A stretch of 64,000 nt of DNA from positions 10,672,717 through 10,736,716 of the forward strand of contig NC_087261.1 in assembly GCF_037042905.1 (NCBI RefSeq), given 5' to 3'. Shown here piece after piece: positions 1-9,372 of this stretch. Positions within the stretch are counted from its first letter, which is position 1, and the number at the start of each line of letters is the position of its first letter. The position numbers were made by a program, and so were the translations under genes. The notes under the pieces are model-generated. The model was not told the origin of the DNA. It worked only from the letters and a program-made list of their open reading frames with translations, and did no database searches. The DNA comes from Lytechinus pictus. Taxonomy: Eukaryota; Echinodermata; Echinoidea; Temnopleuroida; Toxopneustidae.

Positions 1-978
1 TTAAAGATTCACTGTTAATCAGTTGAAGGTGCAAAGTTGAACCTATTTTTCTTAGTGTGGTATGACCTTATAACTTTACTTACAAAATAATAATCATTTC
101 CCAGAGAATATGAAGTTATTGGAAGTTCGGCAATATTTGTATACCGTCATGATAATGCATTAGCATTAGATTAGGTGGGTCGATGATGCCGTGTTGCCTC
201 TTTCCTTTTTTTTCTCGTCTTATAACATGAAATCAATTACATATTTTCATATGTGTAACAAAAAAACCCATGATTGTAACATAATGTCAGCAGGGAATAT
301 CAAAAATTATTTTTAATGCATTAGTGTGAATATGACATCGTCAGCTCTATCATGGTATATTCACGAGGACATCATATGACTGCACGTTTCACCAAAATAA
401 TCCAAAATTTCCATTTTGATGACTGTTTTATTGCTCATCCAATTTTGATAAATGTTCATATTCGTTTGTCTGATTTGACACTATCTATTCAAATCACATA
501 ATAATCTTCTTGGAGTCTCAATTTAATGTGTTCTGGCGTGCTGCTTGTCATGCTTGTAGGCAACGTTTTCGTTTCAATTATAAAAATGGAGGTTTATCAA
601 TGAGGGTGAAATAGGTTTTCTTGATAACACTCATGTTACAGGAAGCGTACATAATTATAAACGAAATTAAAGTATATTTTTCGTTACCATGGGTTCGCAG
701 AGTGTTAAGAGAACGCCTTTTTATAAACTCAATGAGGATATAATATGGTAAACTTAGTTATCATGGTGATAGAGGCCCATGTCTTATGATTTCAATGTGA
801 TACATGATATCAAAACGAAATTGATACCTAACTTGAATCGAAATAATAATTACACACAAGGCACGACAGTTTTGATTTTTTATTGGTCGTTGCACTCAAC
901 AAATTATTTTTTTCGAATAAGAACTTACGATAAGAAAAAAAAATGCAGGCCAGTGCGTTTTGTTTCCTAATATTATCA
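1..978. other. AT-rich non-coding stretch, nothing recognised
   Basis: No convincing exon, RNA gene or repeat boundary was found here. The only ORFs are short and of low complexity, without recognisable motifs. Treated as intergenic. Confidence 0.5.
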
Positions 979-1541
979 AGCTTTAGCAATTGCAACGGAG
1001 ACGAGATTCTACAAACTGCCCGTCAAATCACAATGAAGAGCTTCATGAGGTCTTTGTCGAAAACTGGTGAGCCGGGACAGCAGATCGCCCCAAGATCATG
1101 AAGATTCGGTGCTCACGAAAAAATGCAAATATGTTGTTTGTCCAGAGTCCATGGACGAAACTAATGGTTTGATTCACTAATTTTAGACAAATAATTATTG
1201 GTTGATTGTCATGCAGGTTATTTGCACAATTTGCCACTCTCCACCCAGGTGTTAAATGGGTACCCGGTAGGATGCGAAAGCCTATGTAGTATGCTTAGCA
1301 ATTGAGTCTTGGAACTCTTGTTGGAATGCTCCCCAGGGAGTGGAGAAGGTGCATACATTGTATGCGGGCATGCAAGGATCCGATGACCGGGGTAATAATA
1401 TATCTGTAAAGCGCTTACAGGGACGTCGTTCCGATGTGTTAAGCGCTATATAAATGCGGATTAGTATTATTTATTATTATTTGACAATACATTGTCTATG
1501 TTCTTGAATCCGTCATGCGCAGTGGAAACGAAAGCTCCCTA
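979..1541. mobile_element. Fold-back MITE, copy a, split by a SINE
   Basis: The core has the inverted pair TCTTTGTCGAAAACTGGTGA (near 1052) and TTCACTAATTTTAGACAAA (near 1172). The left part (GCAATTGCAACGGAGACGAG) matches the inverted right end of the copy at 3344-3652. The right part (TGACAATACATTGTCTATG to AAAGCTCCCTATG) matches the right end of the copy at 41485-41729. A SINE fragment interrupts it at about 1219-1484, flanked by TTATTTG on both sides, a probable target duplication. Confidence 0.6.
1219..1484 (+). mobile_element. SINE fragment (3' part) nested in a MITE
   Basis: It contains the block shared by several SINEs in this window: CCACTCTCCACCCAGGTG, GGGTACCCGGTAGGATG, CTCCCCAGGGAGTGGAG and GCGCTATATAAATGCGG, then a TTATTATT tail. 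The tRNA-like head with its A and B boxes is missing, so it is 5' truncated. The close relative at 52424-52692 retains the head. Confidence 0.7.
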
Positions 1542-2303
1542 TGTTTTTTTTTTTCGAATATGAACTTATGACAAAAAACCCAAAACATAACAGTGTAGGA
1601 ATATGCGTTCTGCTTCTTAATAATGTATAATAACGAATGAGTAAAAACGAAGAAAGGAAATGACAACATGAAATCAATATTGATGATAAAAATCCTTTTT
1701 GCAAGATCATAACCGAGACAATGCGAGAGGTAGAATGTATCAACACTTGCATTGATTCAATTGAATCAATTCCCATTAAATCAAGTGTTCTAATGAAAGC
1801 TTTTAATAGCTGATTGGTCCTTATCAAATTCCTTTCGATTTTATGGACGCATAAAATATGCCAAATTAACGATTTAGAAATTCATCAGACAACCTGAAAA
1901 GCGAGATTGAGTTTTTATTGACACTCATCGTAGTATATTGCCTGTTACATGATTCTCTATATGGCTATAATAAAAAACCGTATTGTTTAACTTACTCTTT
2001 ATTACCCATCACTACTTACAATTTGCTTGATAACACCACTCGTCTTATAGCTGGATGTATGAAGAGCATGTCTTCAGGTGTTTTTTTTTTTATAAAATGC
2101 AAAATCTCGCTCGGTTTCTCATTGGTATCTCATTGGTTTGATTCCTTGCATTGTCTGATATGAAAGTTGTTCGAGTTCGTTCATGGATCTAAAACACCTA
2201 TACCATCGAAGGTAGACACATACACCCGTCTTGATCTGGATTCATTAATTGTTCATACACAGCATTTCTTAGCACTGAATTAGCACTAAACAAACTAATC
2301 GAA
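1542..2303. other. AT-rich region upstream of the GPCR
   Basis: No exon or known repeat was recognised. It should contain the 5' untranslated region and promoter of the intronless GPCR that starts at 2304, but I could not place a TATA box or initiator. Confidence 0.4.
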
Positions 2304-3320
2304 ATGGAAAATTTCACGAACTGTACAGATTTTGAAGTAGATGGCAAATGGCGCGCTCGCGGAAAGCCTTTCGAATGGTTTGATGGTTTCGTCTGTTTCC
2401 TCGTTCTTATTGGCATCATCGGAAACTCTCTCGTCATCTACATCAAGCACCGACTGAGTCGCACCCAGGTTACCCCAATCAACCGCCTCGTCGTCTGTCT
2501 GGCTGTGGCGGATCTTCTAACCGCAGTTTTCATCTTGCCCTTACCGGAGTACGAGAACCTACCGCGAAGTCCTTGGGCAGAATTCTACTGTCACGTCATA
2601 GAATCGAGGTTCTTCCTCTGGGTTTCCTTCAGAGCGTCCGTCTATACCCTTACCGTGATTGCCATCGAACGGTTCTTGGCAATAGTTCACCCCTTCATCT
2701 ACAGAGCACGGGTTCATAACCGCAACGTCAAGTACACGATCGCCGCCATATGGATTATCCCATTGGTTCTTCGATTTCCGCAGCTCTTGTGGAATGTAGT
2801 CGGACCGTGTGGACGATGTGACTTTGTATACCGGTCCCGCAGCTCTGCAGTAGTCTACACCATTGTCCTCTTTGTTGTGGAGTTCGTCTGTCCACTGATC
2901 ATCATGGTGTATACTAGTATCAAGATCATAATAATGTTGAGACGGGAACGGTTTCACCATGCGGATACTATTGATCCTTCCAGGAGCCGACGGCCGACGC
3001 AACTCCAAGCAATTCAACGTCGTTTCACTATCATGTTCATCTTCATCTGTGCGACGTTCATGCTCCTCTGGACTCCCGACCAACTCGGCATCTTTCTTTA
3101 CCGCTTGGGCGTATTCTCCCGGGCTTACACCGAGCAGGTCTACCAACAAGTCTTCTTGAAATTGTCATTCCTGAACGGTGCCACCACCAACCCAATCATC
3201 TACTCGATATGTCTGCCTGTTTTTCGTCGGGCTGTGAAAGAGGTGGTGACGTGTCGGAGGACGTCTGACAGGACCCAGGCGCAGATGATGGAAATGACCA
3301 CGACACCGTCTCCTGTGTAA
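2304..3320 (+). CDS. Intronless class A (rhodopsin-type) G-protein-coupled receptor, orphan
   Basis: A 338-residue seven-transmembrane receptor that would signal through heterotrimeric G proteins at the plasma membrane. Visible landmarks: N-glycosylation sites NFT and NCT at residues 3-8; TM1 with GNSLV (N41, position 1.50); TM2 LAVADLL (D70, 2.50); C96 before TM3, with Cys residues in loop 2 (169, 172) for the conserved disulfide; ERF (122-124) instead of DRY at the end of TM3; W150 (4.50); P197 in TM5; F252-x3-W256-x-P258 in TM6; NPIIY (296-300) in TM7; then a short Arg-rich tail. The start lies directly before the glycosylated N-terminus and every helix is present. Single-exon rhodopsin-like receptors are numerous in echinoderms (general knowledge). 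The ligand cannot be read from sequence; a neuropeptide or amine receptor is possible but unproven. A MITE begins 24 bp after the stop codon. Confidence 0.93.
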   Translation: MENFTNCTDFEVDGKWRARGKPFEWFDGFVCFLVLIGIIGNSLVIYIKHRLSRTQVTPINRLVVCLAVADLLTAVFILPLPEYENLPRSPWAEFYCHVIESRFFLWVSFRASVYTLTVIAIERFLAIVHPFIYRARVHNRNVKYTIAAIWIIPLVLRFPQLLWNVVGPCGRCDFVYRSRSSAVVYTIVLFVVEFVCPLIIMVYTSIKIIIMLRRERFHHADTIDPSRSRRPTQLQAIQRRFTIMFIFICATFMLLWTPDQLGIFLYRLGVFSRAYTEQVYQQVFLKLSFLNGATTNPIIYSICLPVFRRAVKEVVTCRRTSDRTQAQMMEMTTTPSPV

Positions 3321-3343
3321 AACCCCCGTCACGCCGGGGTTAA

Positions 3344-3652
3344 AGGGAATTTTCGCACTAACTTCGCAGACGCCTTCTGGAACAAAGAGATTCTATTGTC
3401 AAAAGCCCTTCAATTAAAAAGTAGTCTTTGTCGAAAATCGGTAAATCAAACCACCAGCGTCGTCCTGAACTCTGGATAAACGGCATATTTGCAGTTTTTC
3501 GTCTGGTGCGAATCCTTGGACCATCTGCTGTCCCTCGATCGGTCCACCAACTTCCGACAAAAACCTCAGCTGTCCATTGTGTTTTGAGTTCCATTTTCAA
3601 TAGATTTACTGCAGAAACCGTCCTCGTTGCAATAGCGAAATCTCCCTAATAA
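3344..3652. mobile_element. Fold-back MITE, copy b
   Basis: The ends are inverted: AGGGAATTTTCGC at the left and GCGAAATCTCCCT at the right. The internal inverted pair is TCTTTGTCGAAAATCGGTAA and CCACCAACTTCCGACAAAAA. It is the same family as 979-1541 and 41485-41729. No coding capacity. It lies directly downstream of the GPCR stop and may fall within its 3' UTR. Confidence 0.7.
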
Positions 3653-3829
3653 CGAATACACAAATTCTATTACCAAATTGAACCGTTACGATTCAGTAGC
3701 TTTATATGTTATTGAAAATATGGTATGACAAGTAACGGACCAAGTTACATCTGCAGGGGTCACCTTGTCCTAAACCATACGAAATCGCATAAAGATGAAT
3801 CCATAGGCATAGTTAGGAGTCCATTTTGG

Positions 3830-4042
3830 AATATGTTGGCTCAGTGGTAGACCGTCTGCCTCGTGAACTGCTGGTCGTGGATTCGATCCCCGGCCGAGTC
3901 ATACCACAGACATGTATAAAAATGACGTTTGAGAAGGGTAATTTAGGTTGTGCAGTGCTGCCGGGAGAACCGTTCATTAGAGTTGAATTGGCTACTCTAG
4001 GTAAATAAAAATTAATAAAGCTATTATTATCATCATTATTCT
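3830..4042 (+). mobile_element. tRNA-derived SINE with ATT-rich tail
   Basis: The tRNA-like head has an A box (TGGCTCAGTGGTAGA) and a B box (GGATTCGATCCCC), followed by a shared body (GAGTCATACCA, GAGAAGGGTAATTTAGG) and an ATTATTATCATCATTATT tail. It lacks a pairable acceptor stem, so it is not a functional tRNA. It is the same subfamily as the opposite-strand copy at 4198-4487. Confidence 0.75.
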
Positions 4043-4194
4043 GTTATCATTGTCATTGTTAAGCAAATGTTAATATGCATAATGATGTTTTAAGGTTATG
4101 TTTAATGATGTATTAAGGTTCAATATAATTGTTTTTTTTATTCTTTATCTCTCTCTTTAACTTTCTCATAATACCTTTTAGAGTGCTAAGAGAC

Positions 4195-4197
<3 letters not shown>

Positions 4198-4226
<29 letters not shown>

Positions 4227-4487
4227 GTTTTATTTACCCAGGGTATCCCCAGGGAAGTGTTATAACACTTCCCTGGTATCCCCTTCAGTTAGGAAACTGC
4301 TCTACCAGCGGGCCTCGCATAACATAGTAATGTTTTAATTACCCTTCTCCAATCTAAATGCTGAGCGCCTAGCAAGAAGGCAGAAGGTCCCACTTTTATA
4401 AGTCTTTGGTATGACTCAGCCGAGGATCGAACCCACGACCTCCCGTTCATGAGGCGGACGCTCTACTACTGAGCCAACATGACTTAA
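4198..4487 (-). mobile_element. tRNA-derived SINE, opposite strand
   Basis: On the minus strand it reads TTGGCTCAGTAGTAGAGCG (A box) and GGGTTCGATCCTCGG (B box) near 4485-4420, with GAGTCATACCA and GAGAAGGGTAATTAAAAC as in the 3830 copy. It ends in a (TAA)n tract at 4198-4224. The internal palindrome GGGAAGTGTTATAACACTTCCC at 4252-4273 is not present in the 3830 copy. Confidence 0.7.
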
Positions 4488-4489
4488 CT

Positions 4490-5277
4490 GTAATATGCGC
4501 TATATAATACTTAAACATTATTATTATGACTGTCGAATGATTTTGTTTACAATTATTTCTAAAGTCATATTTAGAAAACATATATCATATGCGTTTCAGG
4601 ATATTACTTGAATAAGTGATATGATAATAATTAGTGATATTCATGCAATAATGATAATGAAATGTGAACATGGTGAATGAAACTTAAATTATAGTCACTT
4701 CTCCGTTTACAATAATTGTATCAGTGTTTTAATAGATCCAAAGCAAATTTTCCGAAACTGAATCCAAAATTTCCCGAAATTCATAGACATTTCCTAAAAT
4801 TTTCAAGTTTGATTTTAACAAAAATCCGGCAATAACACAGCGAGCCTAAATTTGGTCCAAGTGACAAAAATCGAGGAATTTAACATTTTTTTGGTCACGC
4901 CCTCTTTAAAAAAAAAAAACGAAATGCGACCGCGGAGCGAAAGCGAAAAATATTGAGCTACTATCGAGGTAAACATGATAAACATATAACATGAATATTA
5001 AAAGTAATGTTCAATTGTTTGATTGTAATTTTCGGATTACCCTGAATTACCTGGATTTTTTCATTACCCGAAAATTATCAGACAATGATCCGGATTACCC
5101 GGCATTCGGGTAATTTCCTTCAAAGTGGAAACACTGAATTGTATTTTGTCAGTTGAAGGGGTACCCAGGGCTGAAAATTAATTTTAATATTTTGATTAAA
5201 TAGCGTAAAATTCACCGAGCAAAATGCAAAAAAAATCATCACAATTTGATTACAAATAACAAAGTTATTGAATTTTT
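4490..5277. other. AT-rich unassigned DNA
   Basis: No exon, RNA gene or bounded repeat was recognised. It contains short imperfect repeats around GGATTACCCGG (near 5035-5105) without clear termini. Confidence 0.4.
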
Positions 5278-5874
5278 AAAGGTCAAGTCCACCCCACAAA
5301 AATGTTGATTTGGATAAATAGAGAAAAATCAAACTAGCAAAATGCTGAAAATTTCATCAAAATCGAATGTAAAATAAGAAAGTTATGATATTTTAAAGTT
5401 TTGCTTACTTTTCACAAAACAGTGATATGCACAACTCAAATGGGACAGTCGATGATGTCCCTCACTCACTATTTATTTTGTTTTTTATTGTTTGAATTAT
5501 ACAATATTTCATTTTTTAATAGATTTGAAAATAAGGACCAACTTGACTGAATCATATAGTATTAAACAATGCTCATTCCACATGTTCAGGGAGAAATTAA
5601 TCGTTGTTCACAGGACAATGAGGAGAAAAATAGGACATTCCCTATTTTATATAATAAAATACAAAAGAAATAGTGAGTGTGTGATGTCATCAGTCCCCTC
5701 ATTTATATACCGACCAGGGTGTGAATATAACTGTTTTGTGAAATCAAGCGAAACTTAAACATGTCATAGCTTTCTTATTTTACATCCGATTTTGATGAAT
5801 TTTTCAGTGTTATGCTTGTTGAATTTTTCTCTTTTTATTCAAATCAAGTTTTTGTTGGGGTGGACTTGTCCTTT
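5278..5874. mobile_element. MITE with AAGTCCACCCC terminal inverted repeats
   Basis: The left end GGTCAAGTCCACCCCACAAA is inverted at the right end as TTGGGGTGGACTTGTCCTT. Both arms continue inward through TTGATTTG-ATAAA, the AAATTTCATCAAAATCG motif and AGAAAGTTATGA. It is about 600 bp with no coding potential. Other copies are at 12083-12661, 13194-13800 and 47460-47915, and a split copy lies around 16927-20221. Confidence 0.8.
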
Positions 5875-5994
5875 AAACATGTCATAGCTTTCTTTTTTTA
5901 CATCCGATTTTGATGAATTTCTCAGTGTTATTTTTGTTAGATTTTTGTCTTTTTATTCAAATCAACTTTTTATAGGGGTGGGCTTGTACTTTAA
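5875..5994. mobile_element. Duplicated right end of the AAGTCCACCCC MITE
   Basis: It repeats the right terminus of the preceding element almost exactly (CATGTCATAGCTTTCTT, ATCCGATTTTGATGAATTT, ATTCAAATCAA, GGGGTGGGCTTGTACTTT). The result is two right ends in tandem, as from an abortive or unequal event. Confidence 0.65.
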
Positions 5995-6597
5995 TAATAT
6001 CGGGAAGTTTACTCCATAGTTTAGGGACTGAATATTGAAATGCTCTTTTCCCAGTATGAAATTGTATTAACATTGAGGGGATGAATATCTTTCTGAAAAT
6101 CGTACCATAAGATTATCATAGCTCCCTAATCGTACTGAATTTGAACGAATGTAATGTCATTTGTCTTTTGATACTATTTACATAATTTAGGGACTATGAT
6201 ACTATCAATAATATGATGGCAGCCTTATTCATTCATTTTGTCAAATATTTCGTGTAAATTCTTGCCAAACTATTGACTTTTGTGATCTTTTCCTAATAGT
6301 AACATGATATATTATATCACTTTTGTTATTTTGTTTGATTTACCGTATATATTATGCTTCTTTCATATGTGTTTACTTTTTATTGTATATATGGACCCCA
6401 CGGAAGAACAGTATTGTCATGCCGACTAAACTGAATATGGGCTATCCATCCGATTTGCTTTTTTTATACGGAAAATGAATACTATACTATACTATATACA
6501 TAGGATGATTTTGTAAATATGCTGCTGAATTTTTTAATATGTCACAAAGCACAAAGTACGCGTAAATGTACGGTCTTTATATACTAGTAAGATTATG
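5995..6597. other. AT-rich unassigned DNA
   Basis: No exon or repeat boundary was recognised. It includes a stretch near 6000-6070 (GGGAAGTTTACTCCATAGTTTAGGG) that resembles the 3' region of degenerate LINE copies, but not strongly enough to assign. Confidence 0.35.
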
Positions 6598-7961
6598 CAG
6601 TGCGTATAAAAAAAACGGGAGAGATTTGAAAAGTCTATAAAATCTTTGTTTCAAATTATGATCTCTATATTTTGGTGTCAATAGGTGCTCAGGTCTTATC
6701 CTTCAAATGCCATCAAAATAATTTAGTTTTGTTCATGCTTGAGCGAACACGGAATGTTTTTGTCTGGGGTTAATAAGGAGGCTTGCGCCAAAAAGGCATA
6801 AAATGATAAATATGATGGTCGGACTTTTTGCTTATCAGCAGAAATCCTCTTTACCTTTTCATTATCTTTGCCATAATTTTCGAATTATGCGGTCAAAATT
6901 CGTTTCCAAATTTACTTATTTGCTTGAATAGTTCTGTTGTTCGTTTTTAGTTTGTTCTCTTTCTGCTTTGAATATTCCTTCTCTAAGCAAAACCAATTTT
7001 TTTTCAACCGAAGTATGGGAGAGCGTCAATTTTTTGTTTCAAATCCTTTCATTGTGTGCTACAAAGGTTATGGTGCCTTTGAACAGTGGCAGACTGATGG
7101 GTGGGGGATCGGAGTGCCCAACCCCCCTCCAAAAAAAAAAAAAAAAAAAATCATGACCAAGAAAAAAGTGAAAAGGAAAATCACAGAAAACATAGAAAGC
7201 GAAATATTATATCATTTTCTGAATATTTGTCAAAATCACAAAATTTGATATTTTAATAAAAAAGTGGAAATGTTTTGCTTGCTCGATTCACAACCTTTTA
7301 ATACATTTTACCCGATCTGCCTTATCTTGCTCCTTCAAGATCGACGCAATAGGCTACACCATTGCCATTGAAAGACATGAATCCTTTCCTGTTTGTCTTG
7401 CCAAGCACATAATTAAACTTGAAGGATTCAATAACCCCTTGAAAATAGGATTCATGTCTTTTATATGTACCATAACATAATTTGTTTCACATAATAAAAG
7501 GATTTGAATAATTACAAATTCTCCCAATTAATAATGCAAATCTTCTTACTTGGGTTGACAAAAAGTATTTTTTTCTTACTTATGAAGGAAAATTCAAAGG
7601 TAAAAGAAGTTTAAATTAAAAAAAAAAAAATTCAGGTAAATAAATAAATTTGTAAATGAAATTTGACAGCATAATTTGAAAATTATGGCAAAGATAATGA
7701 AAAGATTAAGAGGAAGTCTGCTGATAGGCCAAAAGTGTAATCATCAAATTTCTCATTTCTGCCATTTTGGCGCAAGCCTCTTTGAACCCCCGACAAAAAC
7801 GTCCCATGGTCGCTCAAGCATGAACAACATATATTTTTTTTTAATTGCATTTTAAAGATGAGATATCAGAGCATCTATTAACATCAAAATATAGATATAA
7901 TAATTTGAAACAAATTTTTTATAGACTTTTCAAAACTGTCCCGTTTTTTTTATACGCACTG
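6598..7961. mobile_element. Long-TIR fold-back element (CAGTGCGTATAAA ends)
   Basis: CAGTGCGTATAAAAAAAACGGGA at 6598 is inverted as TCCCGTTTTTTTTATACGCACTG ending at 7961. Similarity between the arms extends about 290 bp inward: GCTTGAGCGAACA against TCGCTCAAGC, GGCTTGCGCCAAAA against TTTTGGCGCAAGCC, TTATCTTTGCCATAATTTTC against its inverse near 7677. The middle holds short Lys/Ser-rich ORFs without motifs. CAGTGCG termini resemble Tc1/mariner-type non-autonomous elements; a clean TA duplication is seen only on the right. Confidence 0.75.
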
Positions 7962-8440
7962 TAGTTGTGACAGAAACGTTTGAGAAAAGAAAATAACTTC
8001 CGATGAAAGTCTACTTACATTTACAAGATTATCTTCGACATGTTCGATGAATCATGCGAGGTATGCTGATTTAATCATTTAAAATGATTAATCGTTTGCA
8101 ATGAGAAAAATCAAGAGATTTGTTTACCAACCATACACCATTTAAAGAAAAATAATGTAATCAATTTTTAATTAATAGTTTCTAATAAAATCATGTATTA
8201 GGTAATGTGAAAGTTCTTCTGTACATCAGCACATCATAAAAAACATATAGTTTCATACCACGATTTACAGTGTTACAGTTTGCCATCAGTGTAATTATTT
8301 AGTATTAGAATTAAGAAATAGAGCGATCCATGCAAAGAATTGTAAATATTTTTGTGATTTTGATGATTTAATTTTAATAAAAACTTAAACATACATATAA
8401 AAAAGAACTGTAAATAATTTTGTAGAGTCCTGCCGTTCCG
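7962..8440. other. AT-rich unassigned DNA
   Basis: Nothing recognisable was found beyond homopolymer runs and short AT-rich words. Confidence 0.4.
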
Positions 8441-8529
8441 GGGGAAGGGGTTCTGACTCTCTTTGAATGCTTAAAAGGACCATAAAAAGGGATCATAATG
8501 ACCAAGGGTCGTCTCTCTTGTGGACTTTA

Positions 8530-9040
8530 AGCGTTAGGGGCACTTTTCTTAGGTAAAAAGGGGCACTGATACGAGAAAGGGCACCTACAAGAAGGCAAAG
8601 GCGTACGTGCTAATGTCATAAAACGGGTCTTTCTCAGGTATGAAGGGGCGCAGAATATGAGGGGCACTTTTCTTAGGTTAAAGGGGCACTGATTCGAGAT
8701 CAAAGGGCATCTATAAGAAGGCAAGGGGCACTTGCTCACACATAAAACATGTTCTTCTCGGGTGTGACGGGCACAGAACACGTCCTTGAGGGGCACTTTT
8801 CTCGGGTAAAAGGGGTGCTGATTCGAGAAAGGGCACTTTTTTATGGGACGCGTACTTGCTCACACATAAAACGGGGTCTTCTCTGATGAAAGGGCGGTGC
8901 AAAACATGGGGCATTTTTTTTTGGTACAGATTGGCACTGATACGAGTAATGGTACTTGAAAGGGACACAGAACACGTTTGAGAGGGGGCATTTTTCAAAG
9001 ACTGGCACTTACGAGAAAGGGCACTTGGTAACACCTAAAA
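8530..9040. repeat. Tandem array, ~125-bp period, GGGGCACTTTTCT units
   Basis: GGGGCACTTTTCTTAGG (about 8536), GGGGCACTTTTCTTAGG (about 8661), GGGGCACTTTTCTCGGG (about 8788) and a degenerate GGGGCATTTTTTTTGG (about 8911) recur every ~125 bp. Each unit also carries AAAGGGGCACTGAT-CGAG and CATAAAAC-GGTCTTCTC. Four to five diverged units. The minus-strand Cys/Pro-rich ORFs here are by-products of the repeat. Confidence 0.75.
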
Positions 9041-9372
9041 TGGGTCCTCATCAGGCGAGGGGGCAGGGGCGTCGCGAAGCCTTTTCCAGTCGGGGGTGTG
9101 GAGGCCCTGATTACCGACAAATATCGGTACTGAAATCCGACGACCATGAGTCATGGTAAAGTTCTTCTTTATCCTCAGTCACATTTTCTTTTGTCATACC
9201 CAGTGATAGACCCGGCTTTCATGAATAGAAGGAGGGGGGGGGGGGATAAATATTTTCATTTATATTTTCTCCGTCGCGGCCGCCAAAATTTTTTTAAGGG
9301 GGTTTTCCTAACTAAATTTCAATTCTGAGAAACAAGATGAGGTAATTCATGTGTCCTGAATATAAGTTACCA

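Noticed and set aside
2559-3149. 196-residue ORF antisense to the GPCR
   Set aside because: Shadow of the GPCR on the opposite strand; no motifs, while the plus frame has all seven helices.
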